A stretch of 64,000 nucleotides of DNA from Rhizobiaceae bacterium (GCA_014238155.1 JABABQ010000067.1:272474-336473), one strand, 5' to 3'. Positions 33,472-43,308 are shown, numbered from the stretch's first letter. Numbers and translations: made by a program. The notes: generated by a model from the sequence alone, not told the origin.

Positions 33472-35472
33472 CTAAACAAGTTGTCTTGGTACGCTATCTT
33501 CAAATTGCCGCTCGAAAATCAACTCGTCGTTGAGGAACGCCCGCAAATGCGCGGTTGAATAAAACAAGACTGCGTCGCAATGCATTTCGGCTGATGCTTC
33601 GGTACGCCACATCTGCCCTTCCCGGCCTCCGGTCTGCTCCCAAAATGATGTGCATCGCGCAGAAAGCGGATTGTTGGGATGTATAAAGAATTCTTCCTTC
33701 AACCAGCTGCCGGATATCAGACCGTGTTCCAGATCGCGATCTTCGCCGGCATCCGACTGAATCGTTGTCACAACCGCACCGTTTTGCTGGGTGGTTGTAG
33801 CTCGCGAGTAGGACGATGGGCGCAGATTTTCACACTGCCACGCTTCGGCCCCTTCCGGTTCATCAAATTGCCATTCGTCATGTTCCACCGGCAACCGCAC
33901 GGGCACGTCGATCTGTCCCCCAAAAACGGTGATTTCGGCTGATATCGGAGAGGGCCAGATGAATGGCCAATAGGAGGTTGAAATGGAAAGTCTCAATGAG
34001 TGTCCCGCCGGCAAACGATAGGCGCACTGATCCAGTCGAAGCGAGACAGATATTTCCACGCCGGGTTCCAAAGCCTGAGGAAACTCATGGGATTGAAAAT
34101 GCGTGAGGTTCAAGCACCCAAGCGTGATATGTGCCGATTTGCCATTTGGTCCCACATCACATAGTCGCACTGTAATTTGAGCGTTGGGTTGATCGCTGCT
34201 CAGGGTCAGTGAGACCAAAGGTGCCCCGACAATATCGACAACGCATTCCTGCACTTCGCCATCGAAGCACAATGATTGATCATCATCCGGCGTTTGTTCG
34301 TCCGGCAATTCATCGCTGAAGGCAAATGGGAAATATTCACCAGACTGGCGACCACAGTCATGAGCTGAGGAAACTGCGCGGTTCATAACTGCAACTTCGG
34401 GCACCAGTTTGCCGTTACCTGACAAATAATGGGTTAGCGCGCGAACCGAAGGTGACGGCCAACTTTGTTCAGCAATCCAGCGTCCCGGACGTTCATCATA
34501 CCAACGCCGTGGCGGCAGGGAATCCATCACATAGGCCCGGTAAGCCGGATCGTCCGTTACACCCGTATCTTCGTTCTTCAACCAATGATCCCACCAGCGT
34601 TTTGCTTCCTGCAAAAAACCGATGGCAGGTTTGGGACCGGCATAGTGTGGATATTTGTGGTTCCAAGGACCGACGATACCCTTCACAGGCGCCTGCAGAT
34701 TTTCCACCAGATGAGAAATCGTATTTCGATAACCGTCATGCCATCCACCGATGCTCAACACAGAAGCGGTAATCGATCCGTAGTTCTCACAGACCGACCC
34801 GTGTTTCCAATAGTCGTCACGATGTTGGTGACGCATCCAGGTTGACCAGTGCCAGGGTTGATTTTCAAGTCGATGCAGCCACATTTTGCGCCACTCATCT
34901 CCGACCAAGGCCTGATCCGGTGGTCGCGAAGAATAGGAAAGCATATTGGTTGACCAGCCAAAGTTTTCCAGTAGTAAACAGCCACCCTTATAATGAATGT
35001 CATCGGCATAGCGGTCGACCGTTGAGCAAATGGTGATCACCGCCTTTAAGGCCGGTGGCTGCATGCTGGCAACCTGCAGACTGTTGAAGCCACCCCAGGA
35101 AATGCCCATCATGCCGACATTGCCATTGCACCAGGACTGTGCCGCTGCCCAGGCGATAACATCACATGCGTCCTGCAATTCCTGCTGCAGATATTCATCT
35201 TCTAACAAGCCCTCCGACTCCCCGCTACCGCGCATGTCGGTGCGAATGCATGCATAGCCATGGCCAGCCAACCAGGGGTGGGTGAACTGGTCTCGAACAA
35301 TCGTGCCATCACGTTTGCGGTAGGGAAGATGTTCCAGAATAACCGGCACTGGATTTTCTTTTACATCAGCCGGCATCCAGATTCTGGCCGATAATCTGCA
35401 ACCATCGGGCATAACAATGCCGACATCGGCATGTTCGACTATTTCATTTGGAAAATCCGCCGCCTGTTTCAT
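33472..35472 (-). CDS. CocE/NonD-family X-Pro dipeptidyl-peptidase-like hydrolase
   Basis: The protein has 666 residues from the ATG at 35472 (AAAGGTGCAGCC upstream); a TTG 17 codons earlier is less likely. The alpha/beta hydrolase domain has LEHLPYRKRDGTI near residue 48, RTDMRGSGESEG near 78, nucleophile Ser125 in GISWGGFN, and GGWHDGYRN near 255. The C-terminal jelly-roll domain spans about 400-660 (RLDQCAYRLPAGHSLRLSISTSYWPF). Family members hydrolyse acyl esters such as cocaine, peptides with proline, or antibiotics. There is no signal peptide, so it is cytoplasmic. It is divergent from the EamA transporter gene. The substrate is unknown. Confidence 0.88.
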   Translation of the reverse strand: MKQAADFPNEIVEHADVGIVMPDGCRLSARIWMPADVKENPVPVILEHLPYRKRDGTIVRDQFTHPWLAGHGYACIRTDMRGSGESEGLLEDEYLQQELQDACDVIAWAAAQSWCNGNVGMMGISWGGFNSLQVASMQPPALKAVITICSTVDRYADDIHYKGGCLLLENFGWSTNMLSYSSRPPDQALVGDEWRKMWLHRLENQPWHWSTWMRHQHRDDYWKHGSVCENYGSITASVLSIGGWHDGYRNTISHLVENLQAPVKGIVGPWNHKYPHYAGPKPAIGFLQEAKRWWDHWLKNEDTGVTDDPAYRAYVMDSLPPRRWYDERPGRWIAEQSWPSPSVRALTHYLSGNGKLVPEVAVMNRAVSSAHDCGRQSGEYFPFAFSDELPDEQTPDDDQSLCFDGEVQECVVDIVGAPLVSLTLSSDQPNAQITVRLCDVGPNGKSAHITLGCLNLTHFQSHEFPQALEPGVEISVSLRLDQCAYRLPAGHSLRLSISTSYWPFIWPSPISAEITVFGGQIDVPVRLPVEHDEWQFDEPEGAEAWQCENLRPSSYSRATTTQQNGAVVTTIQSDAGEDRDLEHGLISGSWLKEEFFIHPNNPLSARCTSFWEQTGGREGQMWRTEASAEMHCDAVLFYSTAHLRAFLNDELIFERQFEDSVPRQLV

Positions 35473-35561
35473 GGCTGCACCTTTTCGTTTGAGTGTCGCG
35501 TCTCTCTTATTGCCACGAAACAATACCTGTTACGCCTTGTCGATAGGAACAGGATGCATTG

Positions 35562-36527
35562 ATGACACAAACCCGATCTGCGGCAACCATCGGCATAACT
35601 TGTGCCATGATTGCCTCCATCGCATTCACCTTGAACGACGTCGGCATCAAATTTCTGTCAGGCGATTATGCGCTGCATCAGATCGTATTCGCCCGCACGC
35701 TCATCGCCCTGACGCTGACGCTTGGCGTCATGATCCCGCTGGAAGGCGGATTTCAACTGGTGAAAACCAAACACATCAAAATGCATATATTGCGGGGCCT
35801 GTCGGTGGTTTTTGCCAATATGGTATTTTTCATGGGGTTGGCGGCCCTGCCTCTGTCTGAAGCCACGGCGATTTTCTTTATTTCTCCACTCGTGATCACC
35901 GCTTTTTCCGTTGTCTTTCTTGCCGAAAGGGTCGGCCTTCGCCGCTGGATGGCCGTATTGGCCGGCCTTGCTGGTGCTCTGGTTATCATGCGTCCCGGAA
36001 CAGAAGCTTTTCAGATTGCTGCCCTGTTTCCCGCCATGGCTGCTGTCGCCTATGCGACTCTGCACATGCTGACCCGCAAGATCGGCCGTGTTGAAAAAGC
36101 CTCAACCATGGCGCTTTATTCCCATCTGACCTTTTTACTGGTCAGCTCAACCATCGGCCTGATCGCTGGCGATGGAACCTATGCAACAAGCATCCATCCC
36201 TCAATAGATTTCCTGACTCGCCCCTGGGTGATGCCGAACACTCGCGATATCTGGATCATGATCGGTATTGGAGTGGCCAGTGGTACCGGGGGCTATTTCA
36301 TCACCCAGGCCTATCGATCATGCGAAGCCGCACTGATAGCACCATTCGAATATCTGGCGCTGGTACTGGCAGTTTCCTGGGGGGTGATGATTTTTGGTGA
36401 ATGGCCTGACTTCTGGGCCTGGACAGGAATCTCGATGATCCTCGGCGCCGGACTGTTCGTCATATGGCGAGAGGCTACGTTGAATATGCGCCTTGCGTCG
36501 GAACACCCGATGCCGCGCAACCGTTAA
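35562..36527 (+). CDS. EamA-family drug/metabolite transporter
   Basis: A 321-residue protein with ten predicted membrane helices and two EamA repeats. It begins ITCAMIASIAFTLNDVGIKFLSG, with RGLSVVFANMVFFMGLAALPLSEATAIFFISPL near residue 85 and the second repeat around YFITQAYRSCEAALIAPFEYLALVLAVSWGVMIFGEWPD. The ATG at 35562 (AGGATGCATTG before it) follows a TTG that is also in frame. Transporters of this family export amino acids or small metabolites. It ends three bases before a strong terminator. Confidence 0.88.
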   Translation: MTQTRSAATIGITCAMIASIAFTLNDVGIKFLSGDYALHQIVFARTLIALTLTLGVMIPLEGGFQLVKTKHIKMHILRGLSVVFANMVFFMGLAALPLSEATAIFFISPLVITAFSVVFLAERVGLRRWMAVLAGLAGALVIMRPGTEAFQIAALFPAMAAVAYATLHMLTRKIGRVEKASTMALYSHLTFLLVSSTIGLIAGDGTYATSIHPSIDFLTRPWVMPNTRDIWIMIGIGVASGTGGYFITQAYRSCEAALIAPFEYLALVLAVSWGVMIFGEWPDFWAWTGISMILGAGLFVIWREATLNMRLASEHPMPRNR

Positions 36528-36529
36528 AA

Positions 36530-36555
36530 AAGGCGGCTGGTTGCCCAGCCGCCTT
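36530..36555. terminator. Strong bidirectional terminator between convergent genes
   Basis: AAGGCGGCTGG and CCAGCCGCCTT form a perfect 11-base stem around TTGC. On the minus strand six T residues follow, giving an ideal terminator for the binding-protein gene 36583-38202. On the plus strand it terminates the EamA gene, with a weaker TTCTTCG tail. Confidence 0.92.
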
Positions 36556-36582
36556 CTTCGTTTCAGCCAACAAGTGTATCGC

Positions 36583-38202
36583 TTAAGCGAACCACCAGCG
36601 TTCCGACAATTTGTTTCCATCGTTCTGCCAGTTGGCAGCAACGTCTGGACCGTGGGTAACTTTCTTGCTGTGAGCCAGAATATAGTTTGCCCACATCGCA
36701 ACAATTGCACCACCATCGTCATGGAGAAGCTGTTGTGCCTCAAAGTACTGCTTCTGACGCTCGGTCTCATTGGTCTCAGCGCGGGCCTGAACAATAACTT
36801 CGTTGAAGCGATCAGCAGCGGGCGTGTCACGCCATGCGGTGTCGTTCCAGTTATTGTCTTGGGTGTAGGCAGCAGAATACATCCAGTCCTGGGTTGGACG
36901 ACCACCCCAGTAACACGCACACCAGCCTTTTTTATTCCAGACATTGGACCAGTAGCCATCGTTCGGCTCGCGAATAAGTTCGATTTCAATGCCTGCCTGT
37001 TTCGCAGAAGCTGCGATCAACTGACCGGCGTCAACCGCTCCCGCAAATGCCGCATCAGCGACTGACAGTTTAATCGGACCGGAATGTCCGGACTTCTTGT
37101 AAAGTTCAGCAGCCTTGTCCGGATTAAATTCGCGCTGTGCGATCTGGTCGTTGTGGAACGGCATTGAGGCATTCACCGGGACGTCGTTTCCGGCAATACC
37201 GTGACCCAACAGAATTTTGTCAACCAGTTCCTGACGATTGATCGCCAGTTTCAACGCCATGCGCAGGTCAGCGTTGCCGAATGGCTCAACATCAAGACGC
37301 ATGGGGAATGTGTAATGCTGCGTTCCGTTAGTCTCCAGAATATCAACTGTTGGAACCCGGCCCAGAAGCGCCACGGTTTTAGGGTCGATGGAGTCTGCAA
37401 TATCAACATCGCCATTTAAAAGCGCGCTTTGACGAGCCGTCGGGTCTACCACTGACAATATATTTACAGCGTCAAAGTGACCGGCGTCAGCTTTCCAGTA
37501 GTTTGAATTGCGTTTGAATTCACCGCGGACACCAGCTTCGAAAGATGATGTCACATATGCGCCCGTGGAGTTATCCAGGGCGTTCACATCAACATTTCCT
37601 GTGCCATCAGAGGCCATAATCATGAAGTGATATGCACTCACAATATAAGGGAAGTCGGCATTGCCTTCTTTCAACTCGAAGATAACACGGTTATCGCCAT
37701 CCTTCTTGATGTTTTCAACTGCAGATACCAAGGCCTTCGCAGCCGATTTGGTGTCTTCCCCCCGATGGATATTGAACGTCGCTATTACATCGTCGGCAGT
37801 CATCGTTTTACCGTTATGGAACGTCACATCTTTACGCAGATTGAAGGCCCAGCTCTTGGCACCATCACCCGGCTCAAAACTTTCAGCCAGTTCGGGGCGC
37901 AATTTGCCGTCCTGGCCAACTTCCGTCAGGTGATTGCCCCGCGTATAGATCACAGCCTGAGTCATGCCGTTGTTAGAGGTCGACGGATCAATCGAGTCCG
38001 TGGTTCCACCATATCCTGTTGCATGGCGCAGCAAGCCGCCTTTGTTCGGTGTCGCAGCCAGAACGTCGCCTGCCATGGTCATTGCGGCCGGCAAGACTAC
38101 ACCAGCAGCAAGCATTGATGTGATAAACTGGCGGCGGTTAATCCCGCCGCTCGCGAGCTTTTCACTTTGCTCGCGCACGAATTCCGTTTTCATGTCACGC
38201 AT
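36583..38202 (-). CDS. ABC transporter substrate-binding protein, peptide/opine (SBP family 5)
   Basis: A 539-residue periplasmic protein with a twin-arginine-like signal (INRRQFITSMLAAGVVLPAAMTMAGDVLA). SBP_bac_5 marks are LRPELAESFEPGDGAKSWAFNLRKDVTFHNGKTMTADDVIATF near residue 90, YVTSSFEAGVRGEFKRNSNYW near 215, and MALKLAINRQELVDKILLG near 328. The ATG at 38202 has GGGAGATAATAA before it. It is divergent from the matching permease and ATPase genes. With arginase and ornithine cyclodeaminase nearby, the ligand may be an arginine-containing peptide or opine; this is inference. Confidence 0.92.
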   Translation of the reverse strand: MRDMKTEFVREQSEKLASGGINRRQFITSMLAAGVVLPAAMTMAGDVLAATPNKGGLLRHATGYGGTTDSIDPSTSNNGMTQAVIYTRGNHLTEVGQDGKLRPELAESFEPGDGAKSWAFNLRKDVTFHNGKTMTADDVIATFNIHRGEDTKSAAKALVSAVENIKKDGDNRVIFELKEGNADFPYIVSAYHFMIMASDGTGNVDVNALDNSTGAYVTSSFEAGVRGEFKRNSNYWKADAGHFDAVNILSVVDPTARQSALLNGDVDIADSIDPKTVALLGRVPTVDILETNGTQHYTFPMRLDVEPFGNADLRMALKLAINRQELVDKILLGHGIAGNDVPVNASMPFHNDQIAQREFNPDKAAELYKKSGHSGPIKLSVADAAFAGAVDAGQLIAASAKQAGIEIELIREPNDGYWSNVWNKKGWCACYWGGRPTQDWMYSAAYTQDNNWNDTAWRDTPAADRFNEVIVQARAETNETERQKQYFEAQQLLHDDGGAIVAMWANYILAHSKKVTHGPDVAANWQNDGNKLSERWWFA

Positions 38203-38318
38203 TTATTATCTCCCATTATTGTTTTATTGGATTCCCAAGCTTTCACTGGTTTTCCGGAGTTAAACGAACCACACAGACGCGCCAAATGCAATTAAGCCGA
38301 CGCAACTGAACTAAAAAA

Positions 38319-38335
38319 TTGATGTATGTAATCAA
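38319..38335. promoter_or_regulatory. Inverted repeat in the ABC binding protein/permease divergent region
   Basis: TTGATGTATGTAATCAA has five-base arms around seven bases. It lies in the 204-base divergent gap, 72 bases before the permease start. The arms resemble FNR half-sites but the spacing is three bases too long. An Lrp/AsnC-type or other operator is possible. Nothing else stands out in the gap. Confidence 0.3.
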
Positions 38336-38406
38336 CTTTTGTTGGTTTGGCGGTTTACAGCCGTAGCGTGGTTCGCCTAGCCTGATTTCAGGGATGGGTT
38401 GAGATA

Positions 38407-39414
38407 GTGCCCATATTGAAGGCAGGAGTTGGGAGGCTCTTTTTGCATCCGGTCTTATATACAGTACTGCAGCGTTTGGGATTGGGTTTGCTAACGCTGT
38501 TCTTTGTTTCGATAATTATCTTTTCTTCTATTGCGTTGTTGCCCGGAGATTTTGGCCAACAGGTTCTGGGTCAGGCGGCTTTGCCAGAGACGGTCGAAGC
38601 CTTTCGCCGTGAACTGGGTCTCGATAAACCTGCTTGGTTGCGTTATATCGACTGGATCGCTGCTGTTCTCCAGGGTGATCTGGGTACGTCCTTTTCCGGT
38701 CGTGCCTCTTCGGGTTCCGATGCATCCCGCGGTGTTTGGGAACTGGTCGCTCCACGACTATCCAACACCTTGTTCCTGGCTGGATTCACTGCGCTGATCG
38801 CCGTTCCCCTGTCGCTGTTTCTCGGCATTACCGCCGCGTTGAAGCGCAATTCAATATATGACCGTTCGGTCAATGCGGTCACACTAACCACGATTTCTTT
38901 TCCCGAGTTTTTCCTGGCCTATCTGCTGATCGTTGCACTGGCTGGCATTTTCCCGACCCTGTCCAACGTGACGCCGGACATGTCGTTTGGAGATCGGATT
39001 TTCAAGATTGCTCTTCCCGCGCTGACCATGACACTGGTGATTGTGGCCCACATGATGCGCATGACACGCGCGGCGCTGATTAATCTGCTGGCCAGCCCTT
39101 ATATTGAGATGGCCCAATTGAAAGGTGCTTCACGTGCCAAGGTGATTATTAAACATGCCCTGCCAAACGCCTGGGCGCCGATTGCAACCGTTATCGCTTT
39201 TAACCTTGCCTATCTAGTGGTCGGAGTTGTGGTTGTTGAGGTTGTTTTTGTTTACCCGGGCATTGGCCAGTTGATGGTCGATTCAGTGAGCTCGCGCGAT
39301 ATTCCGGTGGCCCAGGCCTGTGCTCTGATCTTTGCGGCCACCTATATATTGCTGAACCTGATGGCTGACGTCATTGGTATTGTTACAAATCCGAGGTTGC
39401 TGCACCCAAGATGA
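38407..39414 (+). CDS. ABC transporter permease, DppB type
   Basis: A 335-residue permease starting at a GTG (38407). It has six helices, with the N-terminal LQRLGLGLLTLFFVSIIIFSSIALLPGDF typical of DppB. The EAA loop reads EMAQLKGASRAKVIIKHALPNAWAPIATVI near residue 237. It overlaps the DppC-type gene by four bases. Together they form the membrane channel for peptide- or opine-like solutes. Confidence 0.93.
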   Translation: MPILKAGVGRLFLHPVLYTVLQRLGLGLLTLFFVSIIIFSSIALLPGDFGQQVLGQAALPETVEAFRRELGLDKPAWLRYIDWIAAVLQGDLGTSFSGRASSGSDASRGVWELVAPRLSNTLFLAGFTALIAVPLSLFLGITAALKRNSIYDRSVNAVTLTTISFPEFFLAYLLIVALAGIFPTLSNVTPDMSFGDRIFKIALPALTMTLVIVAHMMRMTRAALINLLASPYIEMAQLKGASRAKVIIKHALPNAWAPIATVIAFNLAYLVVGVVVVEVVFVYPGIGQLMVDSVSSRDIPVAQACALIFAATYILLNLMADVIGIVTNPRLLHPR

Positions 39415-40346
39415 CCGAAGAACCTCAATCATATTCCGCATCCGGTGAAGTTGGTCAGGTCCGCCAGCGCCGCTCTTATGGAGAACGCGTTTGGATCGCT
39501 TTGAAGAAGGCGCCAATTTCCGCCTGGTTCGGCATGATTGTCATTGCAATCTATGCCTTTGTGGCGGTTTTTGGCCCCTTTCTGGCACCTTATGGTGAAG
39601 CCGAGGTGTTCGCCAAAGCCGACGAACCATGGACTGTGTTTGGTGGTGACCCTGCCCATTTCTTTGGAACAGATCAGATCGGCCGCGATGTGCTCACCCG
39701 GCTGGTCTATGGCGCACGAAACACAATTGGTATCGCGCTGGCGACGACATTTTTGTCATTTCTAATCGGCGGCACTTTGGGTCTGGTGGCGGCGATAAAC
39801 GGCTCCTGGCTCGATCAGATACTCAGCCGGGGGGTCGACGTATTGATGTCGATCCCAAGTTTGATTTTCGCGCTGATGCTGCTCAGCATTTTCGGCTCGT
39901 CCATTCCGTCTCTGGTGATGATTATTGCGATACTGGATTCCACCCGTGTATTCCGCCTGACCCGGTCGGTTGCGGCAAATGTTGTGGTCATGGACTATGT
40001 TGAGGCCGCACGACTGCGCGGCGAAGGCATCGGTTGGGTGATGCGCAAGGAAATCCTACCAAATATCATGCCGCCAATGGTGGCAGAATTTGGCCTGCGC
40101 TTTTCCTTTGTGTTCCTGACAATTGCGTCGCTTTCTTTCCTCGGCCTTGGCATTCAACCGCCAACCGCAGACTGGGGTTCGATGGTGCGTGACGGATCAC
40201 GGTTCATTCAGTTCGTGGCTTACGACTGGACGCTGGCGCTGCCATCATTGTTGCCTGCGGGTGCGGTGGCATTGCTGACGGTTGCTGTGAATTTTGTAGT
40301 CGATTGGTTCCTGCATAAAACAAGTGGATTGCGTGATGACCACTGA
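39411..40346 (+). CDS. ABC transporter permease, DppC type
   Basis: A 311-residue permease with the DppC N-terminal segment (PISAWFGMIVIAIYAFVAVFGPFLAPYGEAEVF). It also has FFGTDQIGRDVLTRLVYGARNTIGIALA and the EAA loop YVEAARLRGEGIGWVMRKEILPNIMPPMV near residue 197. It overlaps both neighbours (39411-39414 and 40336-40346). No anomalies are seen. Confidence 0.94.
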   Translation: MTEEPQSYSASGEVGQVRQRRSYGERVWIALKKAPISAWFGMIVIAIYAFVAVFGPFLAPYGEAEVFAKADEPWTVFGGDPAHFFGTDQIGRDVLTRLVYGARNTIGIALATTFLSFLIGGTLGLVAAINGSWLDQILSRGVDVLMSIPSLIFALMLLSIFGSSIPSLVMIIAILDSTRVFRLTRSVAANVVVMDYVEAARLRGEGIGWVMRKEILPNIMPPMVAEFGLRFSFVFLTIASLSFLGLGIQPPTADWGSMVRDGSRFIQFVAYDWTLALPSLLPAGAVALLTVAVNFVVDWFLHKTSGLRDDH

Positions 40347-41964
40347 TTCCGACAGGCGCGGCGCTAAGGGCGATGTCCTTATTGAAATGAAAAATGTCGT
40401 AATCGACGGCTTTAGTGATGAGCGCTGGCACGACATTGTAAATGGTGTTGACCTGACACTTCGGCGCGGTGAGGTCATGGGGCTCATCGGGGAATCGGGC
40501 GCTGGCAAATCAACCCTGGGCAAAGCCGCGATGGGTTATGCGCAGCCGGGTTGCAGAATCAAATCCGGATCCATCATTTTTGATGGCATTGACCTGTTGG
40601 CGTTGTCGGAAGCCGAAAAACGCAAACTTTGGGGATCTCGGATTGCCTATGTGGCCCAATCGGCCGCGGCATCTTTTAATCCTGCACACCGATTGATCGA
40701 ACAGACGGTGGAGGCCACGGTTGATCATGGCATCAACAGCGAAGCTGAAGCCAAATCTGACGCTATAGAATTGTACGGTTCTCTACAATTGCCGGACCCG
40801 GCTAATATCGGAGCCCGCTATCCACATCAGGTATCCGGGGGCCAATTGCAACGGATCATGACCGCCATGGCGATGTCGCCGCGCCCTGATCTGATCATTT
40901 TTGATGAACCCACGACCGCGCTGGATGTCACAACTCAAGTGGAAGTTCTGGTTGCGATGCGCGACATCGTTGAGAAGTTTAATACAGCCGCCATCTACAT
41001 CACTCATGACCTCGCCGTCGTCGCTCAAATGGCCGATTTCATCAAAGTTTTGCGTTACGGTGATGAGGTGGAAGAGGCCGAGACGCGGCAAATGCTCAGC
41101 GAGCCCAAAGAGGACTATACAAAATCACTGTGGTCCGTGCGGGCATTGCAAAAGGAAGAGAGTCCTTCTGACGATATTGCCCTGGCGATCAAGAATGTTG
41201 ATGCAGCTTATGGCAACACCGTTAAGGTGCTGCACGATGTGTCCATCAATATACCGCGGGGCCGCACCGTGTCGGTCGTTGGTGAATCTGGATCAGGAAA
41301 ATCAACAACAGCGCGTGTGATTACCGGCCTTTTACCGCCAATGAGTGGAACTATTGAGTTCAATGGCGAGCCACTGCCGGCGGCGTTGAAAGATCGCAAC
41401 AAGGATCAGCTGCGCCGCATCCAGATGATTTATCAGATGGCTGATACGGCGATGAATCCCAAACAGACGGTTGCCGAGATCATCGGGAGGCCGTTGGAAT
41501 TCTATCACAATTTACGCGGTAAAAAACGTGATGAACGGGTCGCCCAGCTGTTGGATTTGATTGAACTGGACGGCAGTTTCATGGACCGTCTGCCGGGCGA
41601 GCTATCGGGCGGTCAAAAGCAACGTATTTGCATTGCGCGTGCGCTCGCCGCCGACCCGGAAGTTATCATTTGTGACGAGGTGACGTCAGCGCTCGACCAG
41701 ATTGTTCAGGAAGGCATTTTGAAGCTGCTGCTGCGGCTACAGAAAGAGCTGAATATAACCTATCTGTTCATTACCCACGACATTGCTGTGGTAACAGCAA
41801 TCTCGGATGAAATCGTGGTGATGTTCCAGGGGCAGGTGGTAGAACAGGGTTTGAAAAGCAAAATTCTGGAACCGCCTTTTCCAGATTACACCCAATTGTT
41901 GCTGTCATCGGTTCCCGAAATGGATCCTGATTGGTTGACCACGTTGGTTGACGAACGCTCCTGA
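40336..41964 (+). CDS. Fused double ABC ATPase (DppD-DppF type)
   Basis: A 542-residue protein carrying two complete nucleotide-binding domains. Half 1 has Walker A GESGAGKST (52-60), signature VSGGQLQRI and Walker B LIIFDEPTTALD. Half 2 has Walker A GESGSGKST near residue 315, signature LSGGQKQRI and Walker B VIICDEVTSALD. In most Dpp/Opp systems the two ATPases are separate genes; the fusion resembles GsiA and YejF. The ATG at 40336 lies inside the end of the permease gene; a GTG at 40324 is an alternative. It powers uptake by the preceding permeases. Confidence 0.94.
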   Translation: MTTDSDRRGAKGDVLIEMKNVVIDGFSDERWHDIVNGVDLTLRRGEVMGLIGESGAGKSTLGKAAMGYAQPGCRIKSGSIIFDGIDLLALSEAEKRKLWGSRIAYVAQSAAASFNPAHRLIEQTVEATVDHGINSEAEAKSDAIELYGSLQLPDPANIGARYPHQVSGGQLQRIMTAMAMSPRPDLIIFDEPTTALDVTTQVEVLVAMRDIVEKFNTAAIYITHDLAVVAQMADFIKVLRYGDEVEEAETRQMLSEPKEDYTKSLWSVRALQKEESPSDDIALAIKNVDAAYGNTVKVLHDVSINIPRGRTVSVVGESGSGKSTTARVITGLLPPMSGTIEFNGEPLPAALKDRNKDQLRRIQMIYQMADTAMNPKQTVAEIIGRPLEFYHNLRGKKRDERVAQLLDLIELDGSFMDRLPGELSGGQKQRICIARALAADPEVIICDEVTSALDQIVQEGILKLLLRLQKELNITYLFITHDIAVVTAISDEIVVMFQGQVVEQGLKSKILEPPFPDYTQLLLSSVPEMDPDWLTTLVDERS

Positions 41965-41978
41965 GGTTTTTAACCACC

Positions 41979-42851
41979 GTGAAGTTTTCCACGCTTCATC
42001 CCAAATTTGGCAAAATCGTTGAGGATCTCGACCTGCGGGATGTGACGCGATCCAATCTCTATCCTGAAATTCGCCGGGCGTTTGAAGCCTCTTCAGCCCT
42101 GTTGGTTCGAGGACAGTCGCTGGACGACGGGCAACACATCGCACTTGCGGAATTATTCGGTCCTCTGGAAAACCGCGAATCCATGGCAACCGGGAGGAAC
42201 ATCGAGTTTAAGGTCTCGGCCGTTTCAAACGAAATTGGCGAAGATAAAGTGTCTGATCCCGAAAGTCTGCACACACTGAATCTGCAAGGCAATATGTTGT
42301 GGCATACCGACAGCACATTCCTGCCGGTACCCGCTCTGGTCAATATCCTGACAGCCAGAGTTATCCCAACCAGAGGTGGCCAGACCGAACTGGCCTCCAC
42401 CCGCGCGGCATGGGCAGCCATGCCACAAAAAATGAAGACCCCTTTACAGAACGCAATTATTTGGCATCGCCTCTCCCATTCCCGCTCAAAAATTTCCAAT
42501 GATCTGGCAACTCAAGAAGAAATGACCCGCTGGCCAGACCGACCGTGGCGGGCAATCTGGCCAAACCCGGTGACCGGCGAAGAGGGCTTGTTTATTGCTT
42601 CACATGCATTCGCGATTGAAGGTATGGGGCTGGAGGAAGGACGCGAACTGATTGAGCAGGCGATCGATTTCTGCACCCAACCAGAATTCGTCTATTCCCA
42701 TAACTGGCAAGTGGGAGACGTGCTGATCTGGGACGAACGATGCACCCTGCATCGCGGACGCCCATGGCCCTATGAGCAACCCAGAACGTTGAAGAGCATT
42801 TGCTGCTCAGTGACCGCGAACGACGGTCTGGCGAGCGTTAAAATGATCTGA
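41979..42851 (+). CDS. TfdA/TauD-family Fe(II)/2-oxoglutarate-dependent dioxygenase
   Basis: A 290-residue dioxygenase starting at a GTG 14 bases after the ATPase gene. The metal triad is His109 and Asp111 (LWHTDSTF) and His258 (WDERCTLHRGRPW). The 2-oxoglutarate-binding Arg is probably Arg269. The stretch FLPVPALVNILTARVIPTRGGQTELASTRAAW is closest to TfdA, the 2,4-D etherase, rather than taurine-type TauD. It hydroxylates a C-H next to a heteroatom, often splitting off a side chain. Inside an arginine-type uptake operon it may release arginine from an N-substituted conjugate; this is inference. Confidence 0.87.
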   Translation: MKFSTLHPKFGKIVEDLDLRDVTRSNLYPEIRRAFEASSALLVRGQSLDDGQHIALAELFGPLENRESMATGRNIEFKVSAVSNEIGEDKVSDPESLHTLNLQGNMLWHTDSTFLPVPALVNILTARVIPTRGGQTELASTRAAWAAMPQKMKTPLQNAIIWHRLSHSRSKISNDLATQEEMTRWPDRPWRAIWPNPVTGEEGLFIASHAFAIEGMGLEEGRELIEQAIDFCTQPEFVYSHNWQVGDVLIWDERCTLHRGRPWPYEQPRTLKSICCSVTANDGLASVKMI

Positions 42852-42857
42852 CCAGGC

Positions 42858-43289
42858 TCAGCCACTGACAGAATTCAGCAACAGGCTGGTCTCGCTGTTC
42901 AACACCCCTTTGATTTCCCTGATTTCTCGAAGCACGCGGTCGAATTCAGGCAGATTTGCAGTTTCAATTTGTGCGACAAGATCCCAGGTGCCATTGGTAC
43001 TGTGTAGCGACATAATTGCGTCCATCCGCTTCAAAGTGCGGGTCACTGAACGGGTCAATACGCCTTCCAGCTCAATCATTGTGACGGCGCGGATCAACTC
43101 AACATCCAACGCTGGATTGAGATCAATGGTAAACCGTCCAATGGCTCCTGATTCAACAAGCCGGTCCATGCGTGCCTGAACTGTCGCGCGGGACTGGCCA
43201 AGCATTAGAGCCAGACGAGTGACCGATGCCCGCCCATCCTGTTTAAGCGCTGCCAGAAGGCGCCGGTCCTGCTGGGATAGATCCATCAT
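42858..43289 (-). CDS. Lrp/AsnC-family transcriptional regulator
   Basis: A 143-residue regulator. The helix-turn-helix is LSQQDRRLLAALKQDGRASVTRLALMLGQSRATVQARMDRLVESGAIGRF, and the C-terminal RAM ligand domain follows (DAIMSLHSTNGTWDLVAQIETANLPEFDRVLREI). It is transcribed divergently from arginase and converges on the dioxygenase, so it is the probable local regulator. It is likely to sense arginine, ornithine or proline, as in related PutR/Lrp-type activators. Confidence 0.92.
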   Translation of the reverse strand: MMDLSQQDRRLLAALKQDGRASVTRLALMLGQSRATVQARMDRLVESGAIGRFTIDLNPALDVELIRAVTMIELEGVLTRSVTRTLKRMDAIMSLHSTNGTWDLVAQIETANLPEFDRVLREIREIKGVLNSETSLLLNSVSG

Positions 43290-43308
43290 TTAGACAAATC
43301 GTCATCTC

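Noticed and set aside
38319..38335. TTGAT-N7-ATCAA as an FNR box
   Set aside because: FNR/FixK sites need four central bases; this one has seven, so it is listed only as a generic inverted repeat.
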